Part shown: positions 52,937 to 60,379 of the stretch, piece by piece
Numbering within the stretch: the first letter of the stretch is position 1
How the letters are laid out: each line of letters starts with the position of its first letter
From: Bradyrhizobium algeriense
GTDB taxonomy: Bacteria; Pseudomonadota; Alphaproteobacteria; Rhizobiales; Xanthobacteraceae
Assembly (NCBI RefSeq): GCF_003062295.1
Contig: NZ_PYCN01000021.1
Location: 78,786-142,785, forward strand
DNA length: 64,000 nucleotides
Direction of reading: 5' to 3'
The notes under the pieces: generated by a model
Seen by the model: only the letters and a program-made list of their open reading frames with translations
The model's database searches: none
What the model was told of the DNA's origin: nothing
Made by a program: the position numbers and the translations under genes

Positions 52937-54196
52937 ATGTCGTCCCTCCCCTCCTCAGTCGATGTCGCCATCATCGGTGCCGGTGCAGCCGGCCTCGGCG
53001 CCGCGAATGCGCTGAAGAATTCCGGTCTTTCCGTCCTCGTGCTGGAAGCGCGCGACCGCGTCGGCGGCCGGGCGCACACCATCATGGCCTCGCCCGACGT
53101 CACCTTCGACGTCGGCTGCGGCTGGCTGCATTCCGCGGACCAGAACTCCTTCGTCAAAATTGCCGAGCAACTAAATTTCGAAATCAACAAGTCGCTGCCG
53201 CCCTGGCGCGAGCGCGCCTATGGCAAGGCGTTTCCGCAAGACGACCGCGATGACTACATGCGCGCTCTCGATGCGTTCTATGATCGCGCCGAGAAGGCTG
53301 CGATCGAAGCCGAGCAGAGCGGCCGCGACGTTCCCGCCAGCCTGTTCCTCGAACCCGGCAACCGCTGGAACCCAATGATCGATGCGATCTCGACCTACGT
53401 CAACGGCTGCGAACTCGACCAGGTTTCGATTCTCGACATGGACGCCTACGAGGATACCGACATCAACTGGCGTATCCGCCGCGGCTATGGCGCGCTGATT
53501 GCCGCCTATGGCGCGACATGCCCGCTCGCGCTCAATTGCGTGGTGACGCTGATCGATCATTCGGCAAAGCGCGTCCGCATCGAGACCTCTCAGGGCACGC
53601 TGATGGCCGACAAGGTCGTCGTCACCGTGCCGACCAATTTGATCGCCGACGAATCCATCCGCTTTCACCCGCCCTTGCCGGCAAAGGTCGACGCCGCGCG
53701 CGGCCTGCCGCTCGGCCTCGCCGACAAGGTGACGCTCGCGCTGGACGAGCCGGAGGCGCTGCCGAAAGAGGGCAATCTGCGCGCCGCCACCATGCGCACC
53801 GCAATGGGCACCTATCATCTGCGCCCGTTCGGCCAACCCTGCATCGAAGGTTTTTTCGGCGGTCGTTTTGCGCAATCGCTGGAAGACGCCGGCCCCGGCG
53901 CGCTCGCGGCGGAGAGCATCAACGAGATCGTCTCGATCCTCGGCAACGATTTTCGCCGCAAGCTGAAGCCGCTTGCGGAATCGCGCTGGGCCCATGACCC
54001 CTTCGCGCGCGGTTCGTATTCGCACGCGCTGCCGGGCCATGCGGGGGATCGGGCGGTGCTGGCAGTTCCCGTCGACGCACGATTGTTCTTCGCGGGAGAG
54101 GCGACCTCGCCGGAGTTTTTCTCGACCGCGCATGGGGCACGGGACAGTGGGGAGAGGGCGGCGGAGGAAGTGATGGCGACGCTCGCGGGCCAATAA
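52937..54196 (+). CDS. FAD-dependent amine oxidase-like protein
   Basis: The 419-residue protein has the FAD-binding loop VAIIGAGAAGLGAANAL near 8-24 and VLEARDRVGGRAHTI. The C-terminal HALPGHAGDRAVLAVPVDAR and LFFAGEATSPEFFSTAHGA close the flavin-binding fold, as in flavin monoamine oxidases. The family oxidises amines, or in some members carotenoid-like or protein substrates; the substrate here is unknown. No signal peptide is seen. The base composition is typical of the chromosome, and the AT-richer insert begins shortly after its stop. Confidence 0.9.
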   Translation: MSSLPSSVDVAIIGAGAAGLGAANALKNSGLSVLVLEARDRVGGRAHTIMASPDVTFDVGCGWLHSADQNSFVKIAEQLNFEINKSLPPWRERAYGKAFPQDDRDDYMRALDAFYDRAEKAAIEAEQSGRDVPASLFLEPGNRWNPMIDAISTYVNGCELDQVSILDMDAYEDTDINWRIRRGYGALIAAYGATCPLALNCVVTLIDHSAKRVRIETSQGTLMADKVVVTVPTNLIADESIRFHPPLPAKVDAARGLPLGLADKVTLALDEPEALPKEGNLRAATMRTAMGTYHLRPFGQPCIEGFFGGRFAQSLEDAGPGALAAESINEIVSILGNDFRRKLKPLAESRWAHDPFARGSYSHALPGHAGDRAVLAVPVDARLFFAGEATSPEFFSTAHGARDSGERAAEEVMATLAGQ

Positions 54197-54463
54197 ATCG
54201 GACTGGTCGGGTCGCCAAGGGGCACCTAGACACAAAACCTCGAAAACAACCCCATGCAAAGTAGAAATAGGGCAGGCTCGTGGTTCTCAGACCGGCTGGC
54301 GTTCGGAGCACGTAGATGGTCTTCGCCACTGCCAAGGCCAATTTCATCCTGCTCAAGTTACGCCTCACCGGTGAACAACGTTCCAATTGAACGTTGCTCA
54401 GCTCTAGCGGACAAACTATCCTGCTGTCTCAGCAGATCCTGTTGAGATAGGTGCAGGCTCCCA
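54197..54463. other. Non-coding left flank of the AT-richer insert
   Basis: The composition falls from GC-rich to clearly lower GC here. Two small palindromes are present: CAACGTTC(54376-54383)/GAACGTTG(54389-54396) with a 5-base spacer CAATT, and CTGCT(54421-54425)/AGCAG(54431-54435). The first may be an operator for the two genes that follow. Short open frames here have no coding character. No direct repeats or integrase gene were seen. Confidence 0.5.
54376..54396. promoter_or_regulatory. Perfect 8-bp dyad upstream of the DUF3883 cassette
   Basis: CAACGTTC-CAATT-GAACGTTG is a perfect inverted repeat with a 5-base spacer, 68 bases before the first start codon of the cassette. It has no T-run after it, so it is more like a protein-binding site than a terminator. 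The regulator is unknown. Confidence 0.35.
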
Positions 54464-54724
54464 ATGAACCCTCACAAAGATGGCTGGTCGTTGTCAGAGA
54501 TCGGCTTCACAGACTGGCGACGCGTCGTCGATCTGCGGCTTGAAGAGGTCTATGCGATAACCATCGAAGATGCCGGGGTAGACGACGAGTTCTTGAAATC
54601 CCATTGGAAGGAAAAAGAGCCACCATTTGAGTTTGTACGATGGTTTGGCGAAAAGCACGATCTGGAGCCAAGAAAGCCAGTTTGGCTGTATCCAGATCAA
54701 GTGGTGGCCCCGCATCAGTACTGA
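54464..54724 (+). CDS. Unrecognised 86-residue protein of the insert cassette
   Basis: The product is small, acidic and Trp-rich (WSLSEIGFTDWRRVVDLRLE, then EFLKSHWKEKEPPFEFVRWF). It has no signal peptide, membrane helix or cysteine. I recognise no family. Its stop lies four bases before the start of the DUF3883-type gene, so the two are almost certainly translated from one mRNA. It might be a partner, inhibitor or specificity subunit of that protein, by analogy with small genes next to nucleases; this is inference. The codon and base composition match the cassette rather than the chromosome. Confidence 0.6.
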   Translation: MNPHKDGWSLSEIGFTDWRRVVDLRLEEVYAITIEDAGVDDEFLKSHWKEKEPPFEFVRWFGEKHDLEPRKPVWLYPDQVVAPHQY

Positions 54725-54728
54725 CGAA

Positions 54729-55559
54729 ATGGCTGACGGCGAACGCAACAAGGATTGGACGGTCGAGGAACTCGATCTGATCGTTGCTGACTATTACTCG
54801 ATGCTGAGCGCCGAAATACGGCGGCTATCCTACGATAAGACCCAGCATCGGAAGGCTCTCATGGCTCAGATCGATCGCAGCAACAGCTCGATCGAATTCA
54901 AGCATCATAACATTTCAGCGGTGTTACAGCAGCTCGATTTGCCCTGGATCAACGGATACAAGCCGAGGGTACATTTTCAGAAGTCGATCGTGAACGCGAT
55001 AGAGCGATATATCCTGAAACACCCGACTGCCCAGCATCCGGAAGCCTTGACTAGGGCTTTCACTGAACGACCTCCGCTTTTCATAGAACCTCCTCCTCTG
55101 CTTGAGCAAAAGAAGGAACGGCCGGAGATCGTTCAACGACTCGTGCGGAAGTTCAATCCTGCCGAACGCGATTTCATCAATCGCAGGCTCGGGTATGACG
55201 GCGAAGAAATGATCTTCAATTTTGAGCAGCAGCGTCTGCGGCAGGCGGACAGACCTGACCTTGCAAGAAAGGTCCGCTGGATATCTAAAGAGGAAGGTGA
55301 TGGTGCCGGCTACGATATTTTGTCTTTCGATCAAAAAGGCCGTGAACGGTTTCTTGAGGTAAAGACAACCGTCGGCTCGCAGACTGCTCCATTCTATCTG
55401 ACGAGGAACGAGCTATCGTTTTCAAAGGAAAGGCCGACGGAATTTCGGATTTGCCGACTGTACGATTTTTCAAAGATTCCCCGAATGTTCGAGCTTGCGC
55501 CTCCGCTGGACAAATTCATTCATCTTGAGCCCCTGTCATTTGAAGCATCTTTCAAGTGA
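54729..55559 (+). CDS. DUF3883 domain protein, PD-(D/E)xK-like nuclease candidate
   Basis: The 276-residue protein has two parts. The N-terminal 1-95 (WTVEELDLIVADYYSMLSAE and SSIEFKHHNISAVLQQLDLP, then INGYKPR) resembles a domain I know from the front of HNH and restriction-like proteins. A proline-rich linker (113-125) leads to a C-terminal DUF3883 domain (about 155-255). In that domain D196 in AGYDILSF and E210-x-K212 in RFLEVKTT fit the D...E-x-K core of PD-(D/E)xK nucleases. The ATG at 54729 is used; upstream frame to 54627 overlaps the small gene. It is likely a cytosolic nuclease of a defence or accessory system; target unknown. Lower GC suggests transfer. Confidence 0.8.
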   Translation: MADGERNKDWTVEELDLIVADYYSMLSAEIRRLSYDKTQHRKALMAQIDRSNSSIEFKHHNISAVLQQLDLPWINGYKPRVHFQKSIVNAIERYILKHPTAQHPEALTRAFTERPPLFIEPPPLLEQKKERPEIVQRLVRKFNPAERDFINRRLGYDGEEMIFNFEQQRLRQADRPDLARKVRWISKEEGDGAGYDILSFDQKGRERFLEVKTTVGSQTAPFYLTRNELSFSKERPTEFRICRLYDFSKIPRMFELAPPLDKFIHLEPLSFEASFK

Positions 55560-55569
55560 AGCCGTAATC

Positions 55570-55992
55570 CTACTCCATCACCCGCGCTCTCATGCTCGCA
55601 TCCGGCGCGAAACACTCCTCATACTTCCCGAAAATCCGGTACCGGTTTCGCGCGACCAGCATATAGACGCCATCGCGCATTGGCTTCGGCACGGCGAACA
55701 ACGCGCGTGTCCATCGCCAGCCGGGCAGCGAGCTCAGCACCGTCAGGGCAGCATCGGATTTGAACCAGGCCACGTCGCCATGCACAACGGCGTTGGTGTC
55801 GGGATCGTTGGGATCGATACCAAAAGCCTGCGCCAGCCGCGTGCCATAGGGTGACTGGATCGCGGTGAAGCGGAATCTTCGCTCCACGTCGCGGGTAGCG
55901 ACGAAGCGGACCCAGCGCGAGCAGAAGACGCAGACGCCGTCATAGAGGATCACGTCATCGTCGGGCCATTGAGTCACGGGTTTTGGGGTCAT
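55570..55992 (-). CDS. DCC-family (DUF393) thiol-disulfide oxidoreductase-like protein
   Basis: The 140-residue protein begins with the DUF393 signature ILYDGVCVFCSRWVRFV, with C21-x-x-C24 in the redox motif. AIQSPYGTRLAQAFGIDPND and SDAALTVLSSLPGWRW complete the family pattern. DCC proteins are predicted thioredoxin-fold proteins of unknown substrate. It is the last gene of a minus-strand operon. Its start ATG (55992) is the third of three ATGA overlaps spaced 14 bases apart, so translation is probably coupled to the SDR-DoxX gene by two five-codon mini-frames. Confidence 0.88.
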   Translation of the reverse strand: MTPKPVTQWPDDDVILYDGVCVFCSRWVRFVATRDVERRFRFTAIQSPYGTRLAQAFGIDPNDPDTNAVVHGDVAWFKSDAALTVLSSLPGWRWTRALFAVPKPMRDGVYMLVARNRYRIFGKYEECFAPDASMRARVME

Positions 55993-56020
55993 AGGCTTGG
56001 GGTCATCGGTTCGGTGTCAT
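55989..56020 (-). other. Chain of ATGA-coupled mini-frames made by a 14-base tandem repeat
   Basis: Three ATG codons lie exactly 14 bases apart at 56020, 56006 and 55992. The SDR stop TGA overlaps the first ATG. That ATG opens MTPNR-stop, whose TGA overlaps the second ATG. The second opens MTPSL-stop, whose TGA overlaps the DCC gene start. A ribosome could thus pass by reinitiation across three ATGA junctions. Direct reading of bases 55989-56020 on the minus strand shows this. Confidence 0.8.
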
Positions 56021-57336
56021 CGGTTGTCCAGGGTCAGCAGCGCCACCAGCATCAGGACGACGGCGGGGCCGGTCTTCACCAGCGCGCCTAACGGCTCGAT
56101 CCAGAGGTCCGGCGTCAGGATCGCCGCGCCGATCATATAGCCGAGCGAGGCGACAATGCCCGCGATCAGACCGAATGCCGCGGTGCGGCGGAACGCAATC
56201 AGCATGCCGATGCCCATATCCATCAGGCTGGTGCCGATGGTGATGGGGGCAACCAGCGCCGGCGGAAAGCCGTGGCTGCTCAGGATTCCCGCCGCAGCGT
56301 CATAGGAAATCACCAGCGCAATGAAGCCCGAGACCACCCAGAACAGCACGAGGCTTGCGATCATCAGGGCCTTGATCGGGAACAGCCGGGCAAACCATTT
56401 GTCCTGAATGGTCACCGGGCGTTTTCCAGCGGTCTGTTCGATGCGCTTCGGCACGATGCCGGTGGCGGCGATCCAGTCGGCGGGGTCGCCGCTGACGCCG
56501 CGGCGCAGTTCCGCGATCGCGGTGGTCCGCATCGGCGGCATCCAGCCGAACTGGTTTGCGAGATCGCCGAGCCTGGCGCCGAGATCGAGCAGGAACGCCG
56601 GCATCACGATGCGCCACCATCTGCCGGTGCCGAACACCTCGCGGAATTGATCGATCACGTCACCGAGCGTGACCGGCTGCTCCTGCATCAGGTCCCATGT
56701 TACGGCGTTCGCCTCGCTCGGAGCGCGCGCGGCAAGCCAGGCGATGGTCGCGGCAATGTCCTCCATGGCGATCGGCTGGAATGGCGCGGCCCGCTCGGCG
56801 GCGGGAAGATCGAACGGATACGCCGCGAGCGAGCGCACCATAGCGCTGCCGCCATAGGCCGCAAGCGCCACCACGAAGCCCGGCCGCAGGATCGTGAACG
56901 CGACGCCGGATTCCGCAATCAGCCGCTCGGCCTCGCGCTTGGTGGTGCTGAAAGCAGTTCGGTCGGTCTCGGTCGTGCCGGGAATCGAGATATGCACCAG
57001 CCGGATCGCACGGTCGCTGTCGCGGATCGCCTGCAACAGCCGCGCGACGAAATCGCAATGCACGGCGGCAGTGTCGCTGCCGGGACCGTCCTGCAGCACG
57101 CCAAGGCAATTGACGACGACATCGATGCGGTGATCGCGCAGCAGCCGCGCCAGCGTGGCCGCTTCCATCGACATGACAGGCAGTTCAAGATCGAGCGCGC
57201 CGCCTTTCTGCGAGGCGGACAGTTTGCGGGCGACACCCACTACGGGAAATCCCCGCCCGCGCAGATCATCGGTGACGAACCGGCCGATCAGGCCGGAGGC
57301 GCCGAGCACGAGGATTTTTCGGATGCCGGCGTTCAT
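56017..57336 (-). CDS. Fusion of an NAD(P)-binding SDR-like domain with a DoxX-like membrane domain
   Basis: The 439-residue protein has an N-terminal Rossmann domain of the extended/atypical SDR kind (KILVLGASGLIGRFVTDDL at 7-25; STTKREAERLIAESGVAFTI; ILRPGFVVAL). A C-terminal membrane domain of about four helices (320-439) resembles DoxX-like proteins (IKALMIASLVLFWVVSGFIA; GTSLMDMGIGMLIAFRR). Such fusions occur in alphaproteobacteria next to DUF2269 genes. The function is unknown; a redox role at the membrane is possible. It is in an operon with the DUF2269 gene just upstream (six bases) and the DCC gene downstream. Confidence 0.86.
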   Translation of the reverse strand: MNAGIRKILVLGASGLIGRFVTDDLRGRGFPVVGVARKLSASQKGGALDLELPVMSMEAATLARLLRDHRIDVVVNCLGVLQDGPGSDTAAVHCDFVARLLQAIRDSDRAIRLVHISIPGTTETDRTAFSTTKREAERLIAESGVAFTILRPGFVVALAAYGGSAMVRSLAAYPFDLPAAERAAPFQPIAMEDIAATIAWLAARAPSEANAVTWDLMQEQPVTLGDVIDQFREVFGTGRWWRIVMPAFLLDLGARLGDLANQFGWMPPMRTTAIAELRRGVSGDPADWIAATGIVPKRIEQTAGKRPVTIQDKWFARLFPIKALMIASLVLFWVVSGFIALVISYDAAAGILSSHGFPPALVAPITIGTSLMDMGIGMLIAFRRTAAFGLIAGIVASLGYMIGAAILTPDLWIEPLGALVKTGPAVVLMLVALLTLDNR

Positions 57337-57342
57337 GCTTGC

Positions 57343-57810
57343 CTAAAGCGGTTTGGCGATCATCAGCCAGAGAATAGCCATGACAGAGCCAAAACCGGGA
57401 ATCCCAAACAGAAACCAGCGGTGGAAAAGTGCGAAATAGCGTGGCGGCAACTCCAGGTTATGTTCAGCCGCCTTGCGTGCGAGATCTCGCATTTCGATCT
57501 GCATGACGATCACCGGCACCCAGAACAGCCCGGCGACCGCATAGAGCCCAAGCGAGGTCATCAGCCAGCGCTCGCTCCACATGGTGGAGGACAGCCACAT
57601 CAGCACGCCGCCACTCACCGGCTGCAGCAGCACCGCCGTCAGTGTGAACAGCATGTCGGCGATCACGACGGTTTCAGCCGTGCGCGCGATGAAGGCCGCG
57701 TCCCGGCTGCGATGGGCCATCAGCATGAAGAACGCGATGCCGGCACCGGTGCCGAGAATGACGATCGCGCCCACCACATGCAGATATTTGACGAGGAAAT
57801 ACAGCGTCAT
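57343..57810 (-). CDS. DUF2269 family inner-membrane protein
   Basis: The 155-residue protein has four hydrophobic helices and the DUF2269 pattern (FLVKYLHVVGAIVILGTGAG; MLFTLTAVLLQPVSGGVLMW; the central Arg/Glu-containing IVMQIEMRDLARKAAEHN). The function is not known. Its start overlaps the stop of the upstream hydrolase gene by four bases (57807-57810), and its stop is six bases before the SDR-DoxX start, so the four genes form one operon. Confidence 0.9.
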   Translation of the reverse strand: MTLYFLVKYLHVVGAIVILGTGAGIAFFMLMAHRSRDAAFIARTAETVVIADMLFTLTAVLLQPVSGGVLMWLSSTMWSERWLMTSLGLYAVAGLFWVPVIVMQIEMRDLARKAAEHNLELPPRYFALFHRWFLFGIPGFGSVMAILWLMIAKPL

Positions 57811-58706
57811 CGCTTCTTCGCCGTGGTTGCCGGTCGCGCCTTCAAGGCACGATCGAGTTCGCTTCCGGCGAGTTTTACCCCGCCCTCGGTTTCCACCAGC
57901 CAGTGCCCCTCGCTGCCATGGGCCGACAGCACGTGAAAATCGGCCTTGCCGCCGGCGCCACGAAACGCGTCGATCAGTTGGCGCGACAGCGCCGGCGAGA
58001 AGTAGCTGTCATTGGCAGCCACCAGCCAGGTCACCTTGACGCGCGCGGCCCGGCCGAACTCGCCCGCCGCGGCCGTCAGTGTATGCGGCGCGCAGACCCG
58101 GCCCGGAAAATCATTAGCATGCCCGCCGCGGCCCGGCGCGAACGCGATGATGGCGGCAATGTTCTTCGGATCTTCGCTGGCCAACGCCAGCGCGCCCCAG
58201 GCGCCGGCCGAATGGCCGATCACGACCATGCCCTCGGGGCGGATGAAGGATTGCTTCTGCAGAAGGCCAACCGCGGCGGCGATCTCATCGGCCGTGACGC
58301 GGCCGGATTTGGCGTAATCAGCCTCGTCGCAGCCGCCCTGATCTTCGAGATATTTTCCGCCCGTCGCGCCATGGCCCGGACGCTCGGGCACCAGCACGGC
58401 AAAGCCGCGCGCGACCAGCCAGGCGGCGAGCGCGCGGTATTCGGGCTGCGGCATCTGCGCCCGCCGCAACACGTTTTGGGTGGAGGCGTGCGCGATCACG
58501 GCGAGCGGAAATGGTCCCTCGCCGGGCGGCCTGAACAGCACCGCATGCGCTGCGGTTGCGGGATCGGGAGAAGGTACCAGCCATTGCTGCAGCCGGTGCG
58601 GTTCGCCCTCCGCGCCCTGTGCGCCAAGGGCAGGCTGCGCGGATGCGGCCTTCACACCGAGCGCGGCCACGAGAACCAGCGCAAAAAGCAGGTTTGGCGG
58701 ATGCAT
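57807..58706 (-). CDS. Secreted alpha/beta hydrolase
   Basis: The 299-residue protein has a signal peptide (LLFALVLVAALGVKAASA-Q, cleavage near residue 23). It is an alpha/beta hydrolase with the nucleophile elbow VVIGHSAGAWGALAL (Ser near 160). LVPERPGHGATGGKYLEDQG and a late histidine in LSAHGSEGHWLV complete the triad region. It resembles dienelactone-hydrolase-type or DLH-like secreted esterases; substrate unknown. The ATG at 58706 opens the signal peptide; the frame is open further upstream. It is the first gene of the four-gene operon. Confidence 0.88.
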   Translation of the reverse strand: MHPPNLLFALVLVAALGVKAASAQPALGAQGAEGEPHRLQQWLVPSPDPATAAHAVLFRPPGEGPFPLAVIAHASTQNVLRRAQMPQPEYRALAAWLVARGFAVLVPERPGHGATGGKYLEDQGGCDEADYAKSGRVTADEIAAAVGLLQKQSFIRPEGMVVIGHSAGAWGALALASEDPKNIAAIIAFAPGRGGHANDFPGRVCAPHTLTAAAGEFGRAARVKVTWLVAANDSYFSPALSRQLIDAFRGAGGKADFHVLSAHGSEGHWLVETEGGVKLAGSELDRALKARPATTAKKR

Positions 58707-58995
58707 GAACGGGCCTGACACAGCCGAGGGCGGGCGAATTTGCGAAGTCACCAACAGAATACCGCCGGCGAATCAAATCCAGCCCATTTTTCCGTGAACG
58801 GTATTCGCGGAGACGTTTCCGCAGGTAGTTCTGACAACCATTTCGCCCGGCATTTATCGGCAAATACCGTTAAGGACAGGGCCGTTGTCCTCTTTCGATA
58901 CACAAGAAGATAAAACTGATGCAGAAAATCCACAGGTTAACCGATAATTAACGATGGACCTTGAAGACGGCCCGCCGACTTGCTTTGATCAGGTC
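58707..58995. other. Divergent promoter region with a CtrA-type box
   Basis: The 289 bases between the divergent hydrolase and GNAT genes hold no gene. The right half is AT-rich (58850-58953) and contains a perfect CtrA-type site (58937-58952). Short hairpins CGGTATT/AATACCG-like are present around 58799 and 58866 but are weak. Confidence 0.45.
58937..58952 (+). promoter_or_regulatory. Predicted CtrA-binding box
   Basis: TTAACCGATAATTAAC matches the alphaproteobacterial CtrA consensus TTAA-N7-TTAAC exactly. It lies 43 bases before the preferred start codon of the GNAT gene. CtrA is the cell-cycle regulator; a role here is inferred from the match only. Confidence 0.5.
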
Positions 58996-59505
58996 ATGAG
59001 CACAACCCTGATCGAGGTCCGACCGGCCAAGGCTGCAGACGCAGCCGCGGTGGCGTCTACCCATGATGAAGCCTGGCGTTCCGCCTATCAGGGCATCATT
59101 CCCGGCGCCGAGCTCGAAAAACTCATCAACCGTCGCGGCCCGCAATGGTGGGACAGCGCGATCCGCAAAGGCAGCCGCGTCAGCGTGCTGGTATTCGGCG
59201 ACAAGGTCGCGGGCTACGCCAATTACGGCCGCAACCGCGCCCGCAGCCTGCATTTCGAAGGCGAGATCTACGAGCTCTATCTGCGGCCGGAATTCCAGGG
59301 CCTCGGCTTCGGCCGCCGTCTCTTCACCGCTGCCCGGCGCGATCTGATGCAGAGCGGGCTGAAGAGCATGGTGATCTGGGCGCTGTCTGACAACGACCCG
59401 GCGACGGAATTCTACCGTGCGCTCGGCGGCCGGATGGTGGCCCGCTCCTCGGAGAAGTTCGGGCCGAAGTCGCTCGATAAGGTCGCTTTCGCCTGGACCA
59501 ACTGA
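58996..59505 (+). CDS. GNAT-family N-acetyltransferase
   Basis: The 169-residue protein is a GNAT fold: LIEVRPAKAADAAAVASTHD at the start, YELYLRPEFQGLGFGRRLF in the acetyl-CoA loop (Q/R-x-x-G-x-G/A region), and NDPATEFYRALGGR before the end. The acceptor is unknown. The ATG at 58996 is preferred; an ATG at 58954 is two bases after a CtrA-like box and has no ribosome-binding site. No operon partner lies downstream on the same strand for about 190 bases. Confidence 0.9.
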   Translation: MSTTLIEVRPAKAADAAAVASTHDEAWRSAYQGIIPGAELEKLINRRGPQWWDSAIRKGSRVSVLVFGDKVAGYANYGRNRARSLHFEGEIYELYLRPEFQGLGFGRRLFTAARRDLMQSGLKSMVIWALSDNDPATEFYRALGGRMVARSSEKFGPKSLDKVAFAWTN

Positions 59506-59693
59506 GTCTGTTCTATTTCTTTGAATTTGAGCATCGCCTCCGCGCAAACGCTTGTGTTTATCGCGACGAAAGGCGTGCCGACTTTTCCCGATCAGGCTGT
59601 ATTTGAGGCTTCCCCCTGCTGCACTGCAGGGCTAAACCGACGCCAACACGCGCCCGTTCCGGGCGCTTCCCTCAACGCCAAGCGGAGCCCTTT

Positions 59694-60224
59694 ATGCGCA
59701 TTGACGCCATTCCGATCGGAGTAAATCCGCCACACGACGTCAACGTCATCGTCGAGGTGCCGGTTGGCGGCGAGCCGATCAAATATGAAATGGACAAGGA
59801 AGCCGGCACCCTGGTGGTCGACCGCTTCCTCTATACGGCGATGCGCTACCCCGGCAATTACGGCTTCATCCCGCACACGCTGTCGGGCGACGGCGACCCC
59901 TGCGACGTGCTGGTCGCCAATACCCGCGCGATCGTGCCGGGCGCCGTGATGAGCGTGCGCCCCGTGGGCGTGTTGCTGATGGAAGACGAGGCCGGCGGCG
60001 ACGAGAAGATCATCGCAGTGCCGTCTTCCAAGCTGACCCAGCGCTACGACAAGGTCAGGACTTACAGCGACCTTCCCGACATCACGCTGCAGCAGATCCA
60101 GCACTTCTTCGAGCACTACAAGGATCTCGAGAAGGGCAAATGGGTGAAGGTGCTGCGCTGGGGCGGCGCCGAGGACGCCCACCGGCTGATCCTGGAAGGC
60201 ATCGAACGGGCGAGCAAGAAGTAG
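59694..60224 (+). CDS. ppa: Inorganic pyrophosphatase
   Basis: Ppa hydrolyses pyrophosphate, driving biosynthetic reactions. The 176 residues match family I enzymes. FLYTAMRYPGNYGFIPHTLS holds the substrate-binding K/Y region. GDGDPCDVLVANTRAIVPGA gives the metal-binding aspartates, and KLTQRYDKVRTYSDLPDI follows. The start at 59694 gives MRIDAIPIGVNPP, the normal N-terminus. It is cytosolic and hexameric by precedent. A family D repeat follows the stop by about 25 bases. Confidence 0.97.
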   Translation: MRIDAIPIGVNPPHDVNVIVEVPVGGEPIKYEMDKEAGTLVVDRFLYTAMRYPGNYGFIPHTLSGDGDPCDVLVANTRAIVPGAVMSVRPVGVLLMEDEAGGDEKIIAVPSSKLTQRYDKVRTYSDLPDITLQQIQHFFEHYKDLEKGKWVKVLRWGGAEDAHRLILEGIERASKK

Positions 60225-60247
60225 AACGAATAGCCATTTTTGCAGTC

Positions 60248-60362
60248 GTGGCCGGGGCAAAAGCGCGAAGCGCGTCTTCGCGCTAGATGTCCCGGCCATC
60301 CACGTCTTCGGCGCCGCTATACTGCTAAGACGTGGATGCCCGGCACAAGGCCGGGCATGACG
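60248..60362. repeat. Palindromic repeat, family D copy 2
   Basis: Contains GTGGCCGGGGCAAAAGCGCG and AAGCGCGTCTTCG. CCCGGCCATCCACGTC pairs with GACGTGGATGCCCGGCACAA and GGCCGGGCATGACG. It is nearly the same as the unit at 9542-9651. It abuts the start of the M20 peptidase gene. Confidence 0.87.
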
Positions 60363-60379
60363 AAATGGTGGGGCTGATC

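Noticed and set aside
58927..58940. A sequence like a DnaA box (AAATCCACAGG) near the CtrA site, hinting at an origin.
   Set aside because: Only one imperfect box was seen, with no cluster of boxes and no dnaA or hemE-type neighbours.
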